Positions 18,855 to 27,160 of a stretch of 64,000 nt of DNA are shown piece after piece. The notes beneath the pieces are model-generated. The model worked only from the letters and a program-made list of their open reading frames with translations. It did not search any database and was not told the DNA's origin. The stretch lies in assembly GCA_016282705.1 (NCBI GenBank), contig JAEELO010000083.1, positions 21,877 to 85,876 on the forward strand. Direction: 5' to 3'. Origin of the DNA: Candidatus Gastranaerophilales bacterium (GTDB lineage: Bacteria > Cyanobacteriota > Vampirovibrionia > Gastranaerophilales > Gastranaerophilaceae). The stretch's first letter is position 1. Each line of letters begins with the position of its first letter. Made by a program: the position numbers and the translations under genes.

Positions 18855-18888
18855 AAAAAAGGATATCATTTATTTGATATCCTTTTTT
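18855..18888. terminator. bidirectional terminator
   Basis: AAAAAAGGATATCA and TGATATCCTTTTTT form a perfect 14-bp stem around a six-base loop. It lies between the convergent SDR and pseudopilin genes and has a T run in both orientations. Confidence 0.92.
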
Positions 18889-18906
18889 ATTTTGTATTTT
18901 AATTGT

Positions 18907-21285
18907 TTATTTTTTCTGTGCTGCTTGTTTTTCAAGTTTTGCAAGACGTTTTTCAAATGCTTTGTTTTGTTCCTTTAACTGTTTGTTTTGTTGTTCAAGA
19001 GCTGTAATTCTCTTATCCAAACCTGTAATTTTAGCAGTTAAATCTTGTATTTGTTTGCATAATTCTTTGATTGAATTAACCATTGCATAGAAAATGTCTT
19101 CTGTCCTTATTCTCAAATATCCGTCTTCATCTTTAGAAACAGCATTTGGGAATATTTTTTGCAATTCCTGAGCGATTACACCAACGTGAGGTGTTTTCTT
19201 TTCATCTTTTTTATATGTGAAGTTTTTAACCTGCAATGCATTGATTTCTTTCAATCCTGCAGTGTTATCACCAGATACGTTTTTCAAACGAATATCGGAT
19301 GCTGTTGCTAATTGTTGTATTTGTTGACGTATTTCTGTAAGGGCATCTTTTATAGCTTGAAGAGAATTTTTTAAAGAACCATTTGCGTTACCATCAAAAA
19401 TATTTGCAGTTCCTCTAACATTTATATCACCTTTTACATCTATTTGAACATCATTATTATCTACAATTGTTAAATTATTAAATAATATTCTACTTGTATG
19501 AGCTGGTACAGTACTTGGTAGAGTAGAAGTAGCATGTACTGCAAATAATTCATTTGCTTTGAAGAATAAACCATATTTTATTGTATATGGATTATTATTA
19601 TTTTCTCCTGCATAAAAATCAAAATCTTCACCGATTCTAACTTCTCTTCTTGTAGGTGACGAGAAATCGTTTATTTTAACAGCATTTTTATTTGAATCTG
19701 TAGATAAAATAATTTCCTTTGCTGACGGATTTACAGTAATCATATCATTAATTAATAAAGGATAATTATTTCCTTGTTCAGAACCGTCACCTTTAGGACT
19801 TTCTGCTCTTATAGCAACTATAGCCTGATTATCTATTTTTGATCCCCATTGCCATACTTCTTTTGGGAAATCCAGTGTAAGCATATTGTTAAAGTTAATA
19901 TCGTTATAATAAGTATCAGTCGAACTTGTATTATATCTGTCAAATGATTGAATATATGCTGTTCTGTTAGGATATGGTGCGCTGAATTGGAGAGTTGTAG
20001 AAGCTTCATTATAATTGCTGATTATACCGCCGACATCTCTTAAATTGAAATTAGCAATACCAAAACGACCTTTTTCATGACTAGCATCTTGTTCTTCATA
20101 TCCTGTTACTCCGGATAAAGATAAAAATTCAAATATATTTGCACTTCCGTTAAACGGTCTAAAAGCAACACGTTTAGCATTAATTGTTAATTCTTTATCA
20201 ACACCGCTTTCGTATTTCATATGTCCGGTAATTATTGAAGGTTCAAAGTACTCATCTTCTCCTACCATTTTCGGAACACCTATATATAGTCCGTAATTTT
20301 TAGTAAGAGTACTACCCGACATTGGTCCTGTTTCAAAACCTGCACCGTAACCTATACAAACATTTCCCTTACCTTCTGTTACAAGTCCACAAGACCACTG
20401 ACCTACAGCGGTGTTTCCTTTACCGCTTGTAAGTTCGGATAAACTGGCACTACCTATAGCAGTATTTTTATCTCCTGTTTTATTGTTATACAAAGAGCCA
20501 TATCCAACGGCTGTATTATCTCTGCCTTCAATATTATATCTTTGAGACAATGCACCTATAGCTGTATTATTTACCGGTGTTTTAGAATCGTCATAACCCA
20601 AATCATACAATGTTCCAAACCCAATAGCTGTATTATTGTGCCCGTGAATATTTTTTGTAAGGGTTTTTCTTCCTAATGCAGTATTTCTTTTACCGTCATA
20701 GTTGTTAGTTAAAGCAAGGTGACCTATTGCAGTATTTTCACCAAATATGGTTGTGCTTTCAGGATTTTGATTTTGCAATGAACCTATACCTATTGCAATA
20801 TTACCCGGATCCATAGAGATTCTTCCGGCATAATTAAATTCCGCTTCACCTGTATTTTTTATAACCGTATTATAAAAAGAAATATGAGAACTTAATGTCG
20901 CAGGTTCATCCTGATATGCTTTTCTTTTTAATATTACAAATTTATCACCTTTGTTTGAAAATTTAATTTTATTTGCTTCCGGAGCTGTCCAGCTTTCGGT
21001 TAAAGTAATATTTTCATCAGGATCTGTCGGTGCTGTTGCATCATCTATTACTAATTTTGTTGAATCAGTATCCGGAATTCTGTCAAGACCTAATAATGCT
21101 GCTTGATTACTTCCCATTGTGGCATAAATACTATTATTCTGGTCGCTCCAACGCCAAATATTTTCTCTTGAAGCTCCGTTTTTCTTTGTTATTGTAGGAA
21201 TTGCAGCTGATAAAACAATACTTATAATAAGTAAAGAAATCAATAGTTCTGCAAGAGAAAAACCCTTTTGTTTTTTATTCATCAT
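18907..21285 (-). CDS. prepilin-led adhesin with YadA-like head repeats and S74 intramolecular chaperone
   Basis: Surface protein with an unusual domain order. Starting at ATG 21285, residues 1-30 form a class III prepilin leader: KKQKG then FSLAELLISLLIISIVLSAA, cut after Gly8 with Glu at mature position 5. About residues 160-320 hold repeated NTAIG-x-GxL units, like the heads of YadA/Hep_Hag trimeric adhesins. A long beta-rich stretch follows. From Ser663 comes SDIRLKN, then YGVIAQELQ-like VGVIAQELQKIFP, the peptidase S74 autochaperone of phage tail spikes. A Lys/Gln/Glu-rich coiled coil ends it. A longer start nine codons upstream would spoil the leader. The gene overlaps the upstream DUF721 gene by 11 bases. 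Confidence 0.88.
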   Translation of the reverse strand: MMNKKQKGFSLAELLISLLIISIVLSAAIPTITKKNGASRENIWRWSDQNNSIYATMGSNQAALLGLDRIPDTDSTKLVIDDATAPTDPDENITLTESWTAPEANKIKFSNKGDKFVILKRKAYQDEPATLSSHISFYNTVIKNTGEAEFNYAGRISMDPGNIAIGIGSLQNQNPESTTIFGENTAIGHLALTNNYDGKRNTALGRKTLTKNIHGHNNTAIGFGTLYDLGYDDSKTPVNNTAIGALSQRYNIEGRDNTAVGYGSLYNNKTGDKNTAIGSASLSELTSGKGNTAVGQWSCGLVTEGKGNVCIGYGAGFETGPMSGSTLTKNYGLYIGVPKMVGEDEYFEPSIITGHMKYESGVDKELTINAKRVAFRPFNGSANIFEFLSLSGVTGYEEQDASHEKGRFGIANFNLRDVGGIISNYNEASTTLQFSAPYPNRTAYIQSFDRYNTSSTDTYYNDINFNNMLTLDFPKEVWQWGSKIDNQAIVAIRAESPKGDGSEQGNNYPLLINDMITVNPSAKEIILSTDSNKNAVKINDFSSPTRREVRIGEDFDFYAGENNNNPYTIKYGLFFKANELFAVHATSTLPSTVPAHTSRILFNNLTIVDNNDVQIDVKGDINVRGTANIFDGNANGSLKNSLQAIKDALTEIRQQIQQLATASDIRLKNVSGDNTAGLKEINALQVKNFTYKKDEKKTPHVGVIAQELQKIFPNAVSKDEDGYLRIRTEDIFYAMVNSIKELCKQIQDLTAKITGLDKRITALEQQNKQLKEQNKAFEKRLAKLEKQAAQKK

Positions 21286-21613
21286 CAGTTTCTTTCCATT
21301 TCTTATAATCAAAATTTATATCTTTTATTTTAATGCCCGTTTCGTGAGCTTTTTTATTCATTTTATCTACCAATTTTGCTTTTTCTAAATATAATTCATT
21401 TGCAACAAATGAATCGGAACATACTATTGTTAGTTTATTATCGTCAGAAAAACTATGAACTTTAGCTAAATTTATAATTTTTTTACCGACAACCTCCTGC
21501 CAAAAATTTTGTAATACTTCAATATTTTGAATTTTTTGGGGATTATAATTAAAATCAAGTTCTTTAATTACATCCTCAAGCAGTTCGAAATTAGAATAAT
21601 TTATTCTTTTCAT
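21275..21613 (-). CDS. DUF721/DciA-like protein
   Basis: Small protein of 112 residues resembling the DUF721 family, whose member DciA helps load the replicative helicase DnaB in bacteria lacking DnaC or DnaI. Features: an N-terminal helix with ELDFNYNPQ, NFWQEVVGKKI matching the family W-x-x-(V/I)-V-G core, and a KLTIVCSDSFVANELYLEKAKLVDKMN segment. Sequence similarity is loose, so the helicase-loader role is inference. It precedes and overlaps the prepilin-like gene. Confidence 0.7.
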   Translation of the reverse strand: MKRINYSNFELLEDVIKELDFNYNPQKIQNIEVLQNFWQEVVGKKIINLAKVHSFSDDNKLTIVCSDSFVANELYLEKAKLVDKMNKKAHETGIKIKDINFDYKKWKETDDE

Positions 21614-21677
21614 ACTTTAACAATTATAAAGGTTTTTTTAAAATATTTCAAAGTCTTAATAATAATTGTAATGTAAT

Positions 21678-22337
21678 TTATACATCAAGAATATTTTTTA
21701 CTTGTGCAATTATTTTTTTATGAATTTCTTTTTCGCTTAAAGTGCCGTCAATAGATACAAAACCGTATTCGTTTATCATCTTATGGTATTCTTCAATACA
21801 TTTACTTTGATAAATTTGGAAACTTGTATAAAAATCGTTACTTAGACCTATATCTCTTCCTGATTCCCAATAATCCAGCCCCGTTGTTCCTATAATTCTT
21901 TTTAACAAGGTTTTAACAGGAACGTCCAAATAGAATACCATATCAGGTTCAGGTGCATAATCATAAAGATTTTTTAACCATTCTATGTCATGACCTCTTA
22001 CAACATCTCTTGCATATGCCGTATATATGTATCTGTCTAAAATTACTACAAATCCAGCTTTTAAAGCCGGAATAATTACCTGCTCAAGCCTGTCTGCAAA
22101 ATCTGCTGCATATAAAAGGCTGAATGTGGTTGCATTTAAGAGATTTCTTTCTTTTGCATCATTAATTGCATCCGCAATAAATTTTGATGTTTTCCATTCA
22201 CTAACCATAACTCCGTATGACTGGTCTTCTATCCATCTTTTTAAACGACCGATTTGAGTTGATTTTCCGGAACCGTCTGTCCCTTCTATTACTATTAATA
22301 AGCCTTCATAGCCATGTTTTGATTTGTATTTTACCAT
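21678..22337 (-). CDS. thymidylate kinase-like protein, second of a tandem pair
   Basis: P-loop nucleoside-monophosphate kinase, probably converting dTMP to dTDP. The 219 residues have EGTDGSGKSTQ (18-28), FADRLEQVIIPALKAGF and the DRYIYTAYARDVVRG motif, equivalent to the family DRYxxSxxAYQ. The usual REPGGT segment after the P-loop is replaced by SEWKTS. It abuts the preceding paralogue with no gap between stop and start, so the two are one transcription unit. Which of the pair is the true Tmk is unknown. Confidence 0.82.
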   Translation of the reverse strand: MVKYKSKHGYEGLLIVIEGTDGSGKSTQIGRLKRWIEDQSYGVMVSEWKTSKFIADAINDAKERNLLNATTFSLLYAADFADRLEQVIIPALKAGFVVILDRYIYTAYARDVVRGHDIEWLKNLYDYAPEPDMVFYLDVPVKTLLKRIIGTTGLDYWESGRDIGLSNDFYTSFQIYQSKCIEEYHKMINEYGFVSIDGTLSEKEIHKKIIAQVKNILDV

Positions 22338-23021
22338 TTATAAAATTATTCCTTTCGGAGCAAGTATTTTTTTAACTTCTTCTCTGAAAAATACTTGTTT
22401 TTTATGAATGCTTTCATTTGCATCTATTTCTACAAGTCCGTATTCATCAATCATTTTTTTGTATTCATCATTTACTCGTTTTTGGAAAATTTTGTAACTT
22501 TCATACGGGTCAGGACTTATTTTTAAATCCATACCGGCTTCATAAAATTTAGGTGCTCTGTTAGAACAAATTCTTTCAAGTGAAACGTCTTCGGAAACTC
22601 TAAAATACAGTGTCAAATCAGGTTTAACGGCAAAACCGTATACTTTTCTTACCCAGTCTCTGTCTACACCTCTTGCAACATCACGTGCAAATGCCGTATA
22701 TACATATCTGTCTGCCAGTACAATAAAACCTGCTTTTAAAGCCGGAATAATTACCTGTTCAAGTCTGTCGGCAAAATCTACCGCATGAAGAAGAGAAAAG
22801 GTTCTGGGACTTAATAAATTTTTCTTTTTTGCAAGTTTTGTAGTTTGGGATATTAAATCGGACGAATTCCATTCCGTAAAAATAACGTCCTGTTTAAGTG
22901 ATTTTAGCCAATCACGAAGTATAACAAGCTGAGTTGACTTGCCTGAACCATCTATACCTTCAACGCAAATAAGTGTCCCCGGTAATTTATGCGGTTTATT
23001 TAATCTCGATTTTGTTTTCAT
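22338..23021 (-). CDS. thymidylate kinase-like protein, first of a tandem pair
   Basis: Paralogue of the next gene, 227 residues, with VEGIDGSGKSTQ (20-31), TEWNSS in place of REPGGT, FADRLEQVIIPALKAGF shared word for word with its neighbour, and DRYVYTAFARDVARG. The N-terminus has a short basic extension (MKTKSRLNKPHKLPG). A lid loop with ERICSNRAPKFYEAG follows. The duplicate pair may divide work, for example one acting on another nucleotide or both forming a heterodimer; the sequence does not say. Confidence 0.82.
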   Translation of the reverse strand: MKTKSRLNKPHKLPGTLICVEGIDGSGKSTQLVILRDWLKSLKQDVIFTEWNSSDLISQTTKLAKKKNLLSPRTFSLLHAVDFADRLEQVIIPALKAGFIVLADRYVYTAFARDVARGVDRDWVRKVYGFAVKPDLTLYFRVSEDVSLERICSNRAPKFYEAGMDLKISPDPYESYKIFQKRVNDEYKKMIDEYGLVEIDANESIHKKQVFFREEVKKILAPKGIIL

Positions 23022-23073
23022 AATAATATTCTTTTTAAAGATAATAGCATGCTTTATTATAAATATTCAATTA

Positions 23074-25449
23074 TTATTTTGTCTCTATATGCATAAATTT
23101 TCTGTATTTGGGAGAATATGCAAATATTGAGGTTTTATTTCCGTCAGGTATTATTTTAATTGCATTATGATTGTCTGTTCTTAAATATTCGGAATTATTT
23201 TGTTTTATTGTGTTAATTGTTTCAATGTGAGGATGGTTATATATGTTTGGTCCTGTAGAAATGATAAATAAATCGGTGTTTTTTGCCATTTCATCGTTTA
23301 CGGTTTCTTTTGCGCCATGATGTCCTGATTTCATAATTGTTATTTTATCTTTAAATTCATCAGAAAGACTGTTATATGTGTTTATATCACCGTCTCCCAT
23401 AAATAGACAACTTTGATTTTTATATTTAATGTGTACAATTAATGATTTTTGATTTTCGCTTTTAATTAATTCGCCCTCGGGTTTTATTAAAGATACTTTA
23501 AAATCATCTTTATCATATATTGTTTTTGTACCGTTAAATATTGTGCTGTTTCTATTATTTAATTTTATAAATTGATTAATATTTTCTGATAATTGCGTAT
23601 TTTCAGATACATCGGTAATATACAAATTTGAAACATTAATTTCTTTTAAAATATCAACAGTTCCGCCTGCATGGTCAGAGTCAAAATGGGTGATAATTAA
23701 AGAATTAATATTTCTGATTCCGTTATCTTTCAAATATTTAATCATTATATTTTTTGCTTGAGAAGGAGAATTAAGGTAACCCGTTTTTGCAGTATCAATC
23801 ATAAAATAGTTATTATCCGGAGATTTTATTAATATGGAATCGGCATTGCCCACAGAGAAAAATAAAATATAAGGTTTTCTATCAGGGATATTAATAAATG
23901 AAGAACAAAAAGAAAGCAATAAAATTGAAATTACGATTATGGTTTTCTTTTTTGAAAATTTAAATTTAACAGCCAAGGTCAAAGAAATAATAATTGCAAA
24001 ATATAAAATAATCTGTATTAATGACGGTTTTTGAACATTTATTATTGAATGAGGAAGATTGGAGAAGAATTTTGCCACTTCAACAATATATACAAGTAAC
24101 GGATTTAATATAAAATCGGCGGCTTTACATACTGTTTGAGCAATAGGAGAAATCATTGCAATAATAGAGCTTATAAACCCTATAAAGGAAACAATACTTA
24201 AAACAGGTATTATTGCTATATTTGCCAATACCGAATACATTGAAAAAGTGTTAAAATAATACATTTGTAACGGTGCGGCATAAAATTGCGCGATAATCGG
24301 AATACAACAAGCGCCCAATATATAATTTACAGACTTGTATTTAAAATTAAATGTTAATACCGGTGTCGTTAAAATCAAAGCGAAAGTGACTATAAAAGAT
24401 AATTGAAAACCAATATCAAATAACATCAGAGGATTAAATGCCAGCATTAAAAATCCCACCAAAAACAATAATGAAATAGTAGAAGTTACCTTATCAAGTA
24501 ATTTACCTATTAAAATTAAAGTAAGCATAAGAGTTGCTCTCATAATAGGCGGTCCGAAGCCGGTCATAAATGTATAAAATATTATGAGAAGAATACCTGT
24601 TATTATTGAAAATCTGTAATTTAATCTTAAATTTCTTGCAAAAAAGAACCATATTCCGAAAATCAGAGTAACATTCATGCCTGAAGCTGCAAGAATATGA
24701 AAAATTCCCGAATTAATAAATGATGATTTTGTTTCTTCATCAGGATTTACAGCATCATCTCCGAATATAATACCGCCAAGTATTTCCAGCATCGGAGATT
24801 TTATATTTTGTGCGTGAATTGTCAGTATATTATTTCTTGTATCATTGAGTTTTCTGATGAATTTGCCTGTAAAATCAGCTGAAGTTCCGGTTATTTGCCA
24901 ATCTTTATCGGTATATAATAAAGAAAATGTTTTTCTGTATTGAAGATATCTGTAATAATCAAATTGTGAAGGATTTTTTGCTTGCTGAGGAGTTTTTAAT
25001 CGACCTCTTAAATTAAGTGTATCGCCTATTTTTATAAGTTTTATTTTTTCATTTTCATCATTTATTGTTACAAGTATTTTGGCTTTTATATTTGAAATTT
25101 CCGCAGAGTCATTTTTTATTGATATGACATCAGCATAAAATTTTGTTCGGTCTTTTATATTATTAGTCGGGATGGAAATTACTTTTAGTACGGCTTCAAC
25201 ATTAGTGTCGGCAAACGAGGTTGTTTCATCATCAAATTTAAGATTAACGGCACAATTAAAAATTCCGAAAAGAAAAATTATTACAAATATGATGATATGT
25301 TTAACGTCGGGAATATATTTCTTTAATAAGCAAAATAATAATGTAATAAATACAAATAATGCACATAATAATGTGTGATTATAAATAAATGCAATAATTC
25401 CGAGCATATACAGACAAGAGAATAAAATTATACCTGTCTGCTTATTCAT
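23074..25449 (-). CDS. comEC: ComEC/Rec2-family DNA uptake channel
   Basis: Inner-membrane channel that takes up single-stranded DNA during natural transformation. The 791 residues show the three family parts: an N-terminal DUF4131/OB-like region (about 60-190), the Competence core with GIFHILAASGMNVTLI (HxxxxSGxxxxL) and multiple membrane helices (about 215-500), and a C-terminal metallo-beta-lactamase-like domain with ITHFDSDHAGG and KSGHHGAKE. GGGGAT precedes the ATG. Together with PilT it suggests competence. Confidence 0.95.
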   Translation of the reverse strand: MNKQTGIILFSCLYMLGIIAFIYNHTLLCALFVFITLLFCLLKKYIPDVKHIIIFVIIFLFGIFNCAVNLKFDDETTSFADTNVEAVLKVISIPTNNIKDRTKFYADVISIKNDSAEISNIKAKILVTINDENEKIKLIKIGDTLNLRGRLKTPQQAKNPSQFDYYRYLQYRKTFSLLYTDKDWQITGTSADFTGKFIRKLNDTRNNILTIHAQNIKSPMLEILGGIIFGDDAVNPDEETKSSFINSGIFHILAASGMNVTLIFGIWFFFARNLRLNYRFSIITGILLIIFYTFMTGFGPPIMRATLMLTLILIGKLLDKVTSTISLLFLVGFLMLAFNPLMLFDIGFQLSFIVTFALILTTPVLTFNFKYKSVNYILGACCIPIIAQFYAAPLQMYYFNTFSMYSVLANIAIIPVLSIVSFIGFISSIIAMISPIAQTVCKAADFILNPLLVYIVEVAKFFSNLPHSIINVQKPSLIQIILYFAIIISLTLAVKFKFSKKKTIIVISILLLSFCSSFINIPDRKPYILFFSVGNADSILIKSPDNNYFMIDTAKTGYLNSPSQAKNIMIKYLKDNGIRNINSLIITHFDSDHAGGTVDILKEINVSNLYITDVSENTQLSENINQFIKLNNRNSTIFNGTKTIYDKDDFKVSLIKPEGELIKSENQKSLIVHIKYKNQSCLFMGDGDINTYNSLSDEFKDKITIMKSGHHGAKETVNDEMAKNTDLFIISTGPNIYNHPHIETINTIKQNNSEYLRTDNHNAIKIIPDGNKTSIFAYSPKYRKFMHIETK

Positions 25450-25552
25450 ATGATATCCCCTATATTTATAATAAGTATAGTTTAACTAAATACACGTTAT
25501 AGGGCAATTAAAATAGCTGAATGTGTTATATATTTTTTTAAATTAAAACAAA

Positions 25553-25561
25553 TGTTATAAT
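25553..25561 (+). promoter_or_regulatory. extended -10 promoter of the FkbM gene
   Basis: TGTTATAAT is a perfect extended -10 (TGnTATAAT). The -35 region is only a T run. The start codon follows 32 bases later, after an AAGGAT ribosome site. Confidence 0.55.
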
Positions 25562-25592
25562 AGCTAAAAACATATATCTTAAGGATAATTAA

Positions 25593-26546
25593 ATGAAAAA
25601 ACTTATATTAATACTTTTTCTTGTTTTATTGGGACTTTTTATTAAAACACAATATTTTAAAAAAATAGATGTTCCGATTGTTAAACAATGTGTTAATTAT
25701 AATTTTGAATGGAAAAAAGATTTTACTTCATATTTTAATAAAAATAATATGCCTGAAAAATTAGCAAATTTAAAACAAGGTTTGGATGATATTTCACTAC
25801 AGTATATTGATAAATTTATGGATAATTCAAAATACTGGTATAAATGCGTAAATATGTGTGAGGACTATAACCCCGATAACTTATGGACAGTATATGATAA
25901 AGAACTGTTTAAAAAATTTAAAAAACAAGAAGTTCCATCTATATACAAATTTAACCCTTATATATACAAAAGTTTATACGGAATGCTGGATTTACCCCAA
26001 GAAGTAATTGAACAAATTAACGGAAAAGACATTATAGATATCGGTTCTTGGCCAGGGGATACAATATTTACTTTTCATAAATATTTTCCAAAATCAAATA
26101 TATATGCATATGAACCTGTTGCAAAGCAAATGGATGAAATAAAAAGCTTTATAGAACAAATGAAACAGGAAGAACCCAATTTAGATGGAATTTATCCGAT
26201 ACAAAAAGGTTTGAGCGATAAAGATGAAACAAAGGCAATATGTTTTAAAGATTGTGATGAAAAGGCAGTCATAACAAAGCTTGATACCGAATATAAATTA
26301 ATGGAAAGAAATAATCTCGGTTTAATAAAAATGGATACGGAAGGTTATGAACGATATATAGTAAAAGGTGCAAGCGAGGTAATAAAAAAATATAAGCCGG
26401 TTTTAGTTATTGCAATATATCATACACCTAATGATTTCTTTGAAATGAAAGATAAAATAAAAGCACTAAATCCTAATTACAAATTTATGATAAGACGTAG
26501 TGAAGATATTTTACCGGATGCAGATTTGGTATTAATTGCATACTAA
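25593..26546 (+). CDS. FkbM-family methyltransferase with N-terminal membrane anchor
   Basis: SAM-dependent O-methyltransferase-like protein of 317 residues. Residues 1-20 (KKLILILFLVLLGLFIK) form a signal anchor. The catalytic domain begins around residue 145 with IDIGSWPGDTIFTFHKYFP, a motif I variant, then YAYEPV, and later LIKMDTEGYERYIVKGA, the DxEGxE signature of FkbM proteins. Such enzymes commonly methylate sugars in surface glycans. The substrate is unknown. A membrane-tethered form next to an outer-membrane lifestyle suggests glycan modification, by inference. Confidence 0.82.
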   Translation: MKKLILILFLVLLGLFIKTQYFKKIDVPIVKQCVNYNFEWKKDFTSYFNKNNMPEKLANLKQGLDDISLQYIDKFMDNSKYWYKCVNMCEDYNPDNLWTVYDKELFKKFKKQEVPSIYKFNPYIYKSLYGMLDLPQEVIEQINGKDIIDIGSWPGDTIFTFHKYFPKSNIYAYEPVAKQMDEIKSFIEQMKQEEPNLDGIYPIQKGLSDKDETKAICFKDCDEKAVITKLDTEYKLMERNNLGLIKMDTEGYERYIVKGASEVIKKYKPVLVIAIYHTPNDFFEMKDKIKALNPNYKFMIRRSEDILPDADLVLIAY

Positions 26547-26570
26547 AAAATACTCCGAAGAGTATTTTTT
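26545..26570. terminator. bidirectional terminator
   Basis: AAAAAATACTC and GAGTATTTTTT pair perfectly around a CGAA tetraloop. It serves the convergent FkbM and secreted coiled-coil genes. Confidence 0.92.
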
Positions 26571-26589
26571 AGTTATATTATTTTTATAT

Positions 26590-27054
26590 TTAAATCATTG
26601 TTTTTCTGATTTGATTTTTTGATTTTTCAATATCTTTTATACGTTTTTCAACAGCTTTAACCTGTTCTCCGAGAACTCTTCTTTGTTCTTTAATTAATTG
26701 ATATTGTGTATCAACTTCCTGATATTTTGCTTTATATTCTAATAACTCATTTCTTATATTTACTTGAGCATTATCAAGTTCATATAAAGCATTATTAAAG
26801 TTTGATGTTTGTCCTGAAACACTGTTTTGAGAATAAGCAGATGCTTCTTTAATATTAGATTCTATTTTTGCATTTGTTTCAGCTTGAGTTGGAGTTGCTT
26901 GTGCTGCTGAACCAAAATTATCTTTTACAACTGTTTTTGCAGGAGTAGTTTCTGTTATTTCAAATTCTGTCGGATCAAAAACCATACCGTTTGCAAATGC
27001 TGCACCTGTTACCATTGTCATAAATAATGTTAAAATTAAAAAATTCTTTTTCAT
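26590..27054 (-). CDS. secreted coiled-coil protein, unknown function
   Basis: Not recognised. The 154 residues begin with a clear signal peptide (MKKNFLILTLFMTMVTGAAFA, cut after AFA). A low-complexity Thr/Ala/Gln-rich part follows (about 30-80), then a coiled coil to the end (LLEYKAKYQEVDTQYQLIKEQ and later KAVEKRIKDIEKSKNQ). It is likely periplasmic or outer-membrane associated and may brace or scaffold. It is monocistronic between two strong signals. Confidence 0.75.
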   Translation of the reverse strand: MKKNFLILTLFMTMVTGAAFANGMVFDPTEFEITETTPAKTVVKDNFGSAAQATPTQAETNAKIESNIKEASAYSQNSVSGQTSNFNNALYELDNAQVNIRNELLEYKAKYQEVDTQYQLIKEQRRVLGEQVKAVEKRIKDIEKSKNQIRKTMI

Positions 27055-27160
27055 GCCATGTCCCCAATTTCTTATCTATATATGTATTAAATCATTTGTT
27101 GTATATGCGGACATCATACATATAATTGATAATTTCTGTTTTCAGATTTAAAATTATTAA

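Noticed and set aside
20400-20780. DNA tandem repeats
   Set aside because: The periodicity comes from NTAIG-type protein repeats in the adhesin, not from a DNA-level element.
18907-21312. Prophage remnant, because S74 domains belong to tail spikes
   Set aside because: No capsid, terminase, tail or integrase genes nearby, and the protein has a prepilin leader, so it is a cellular surface protein.
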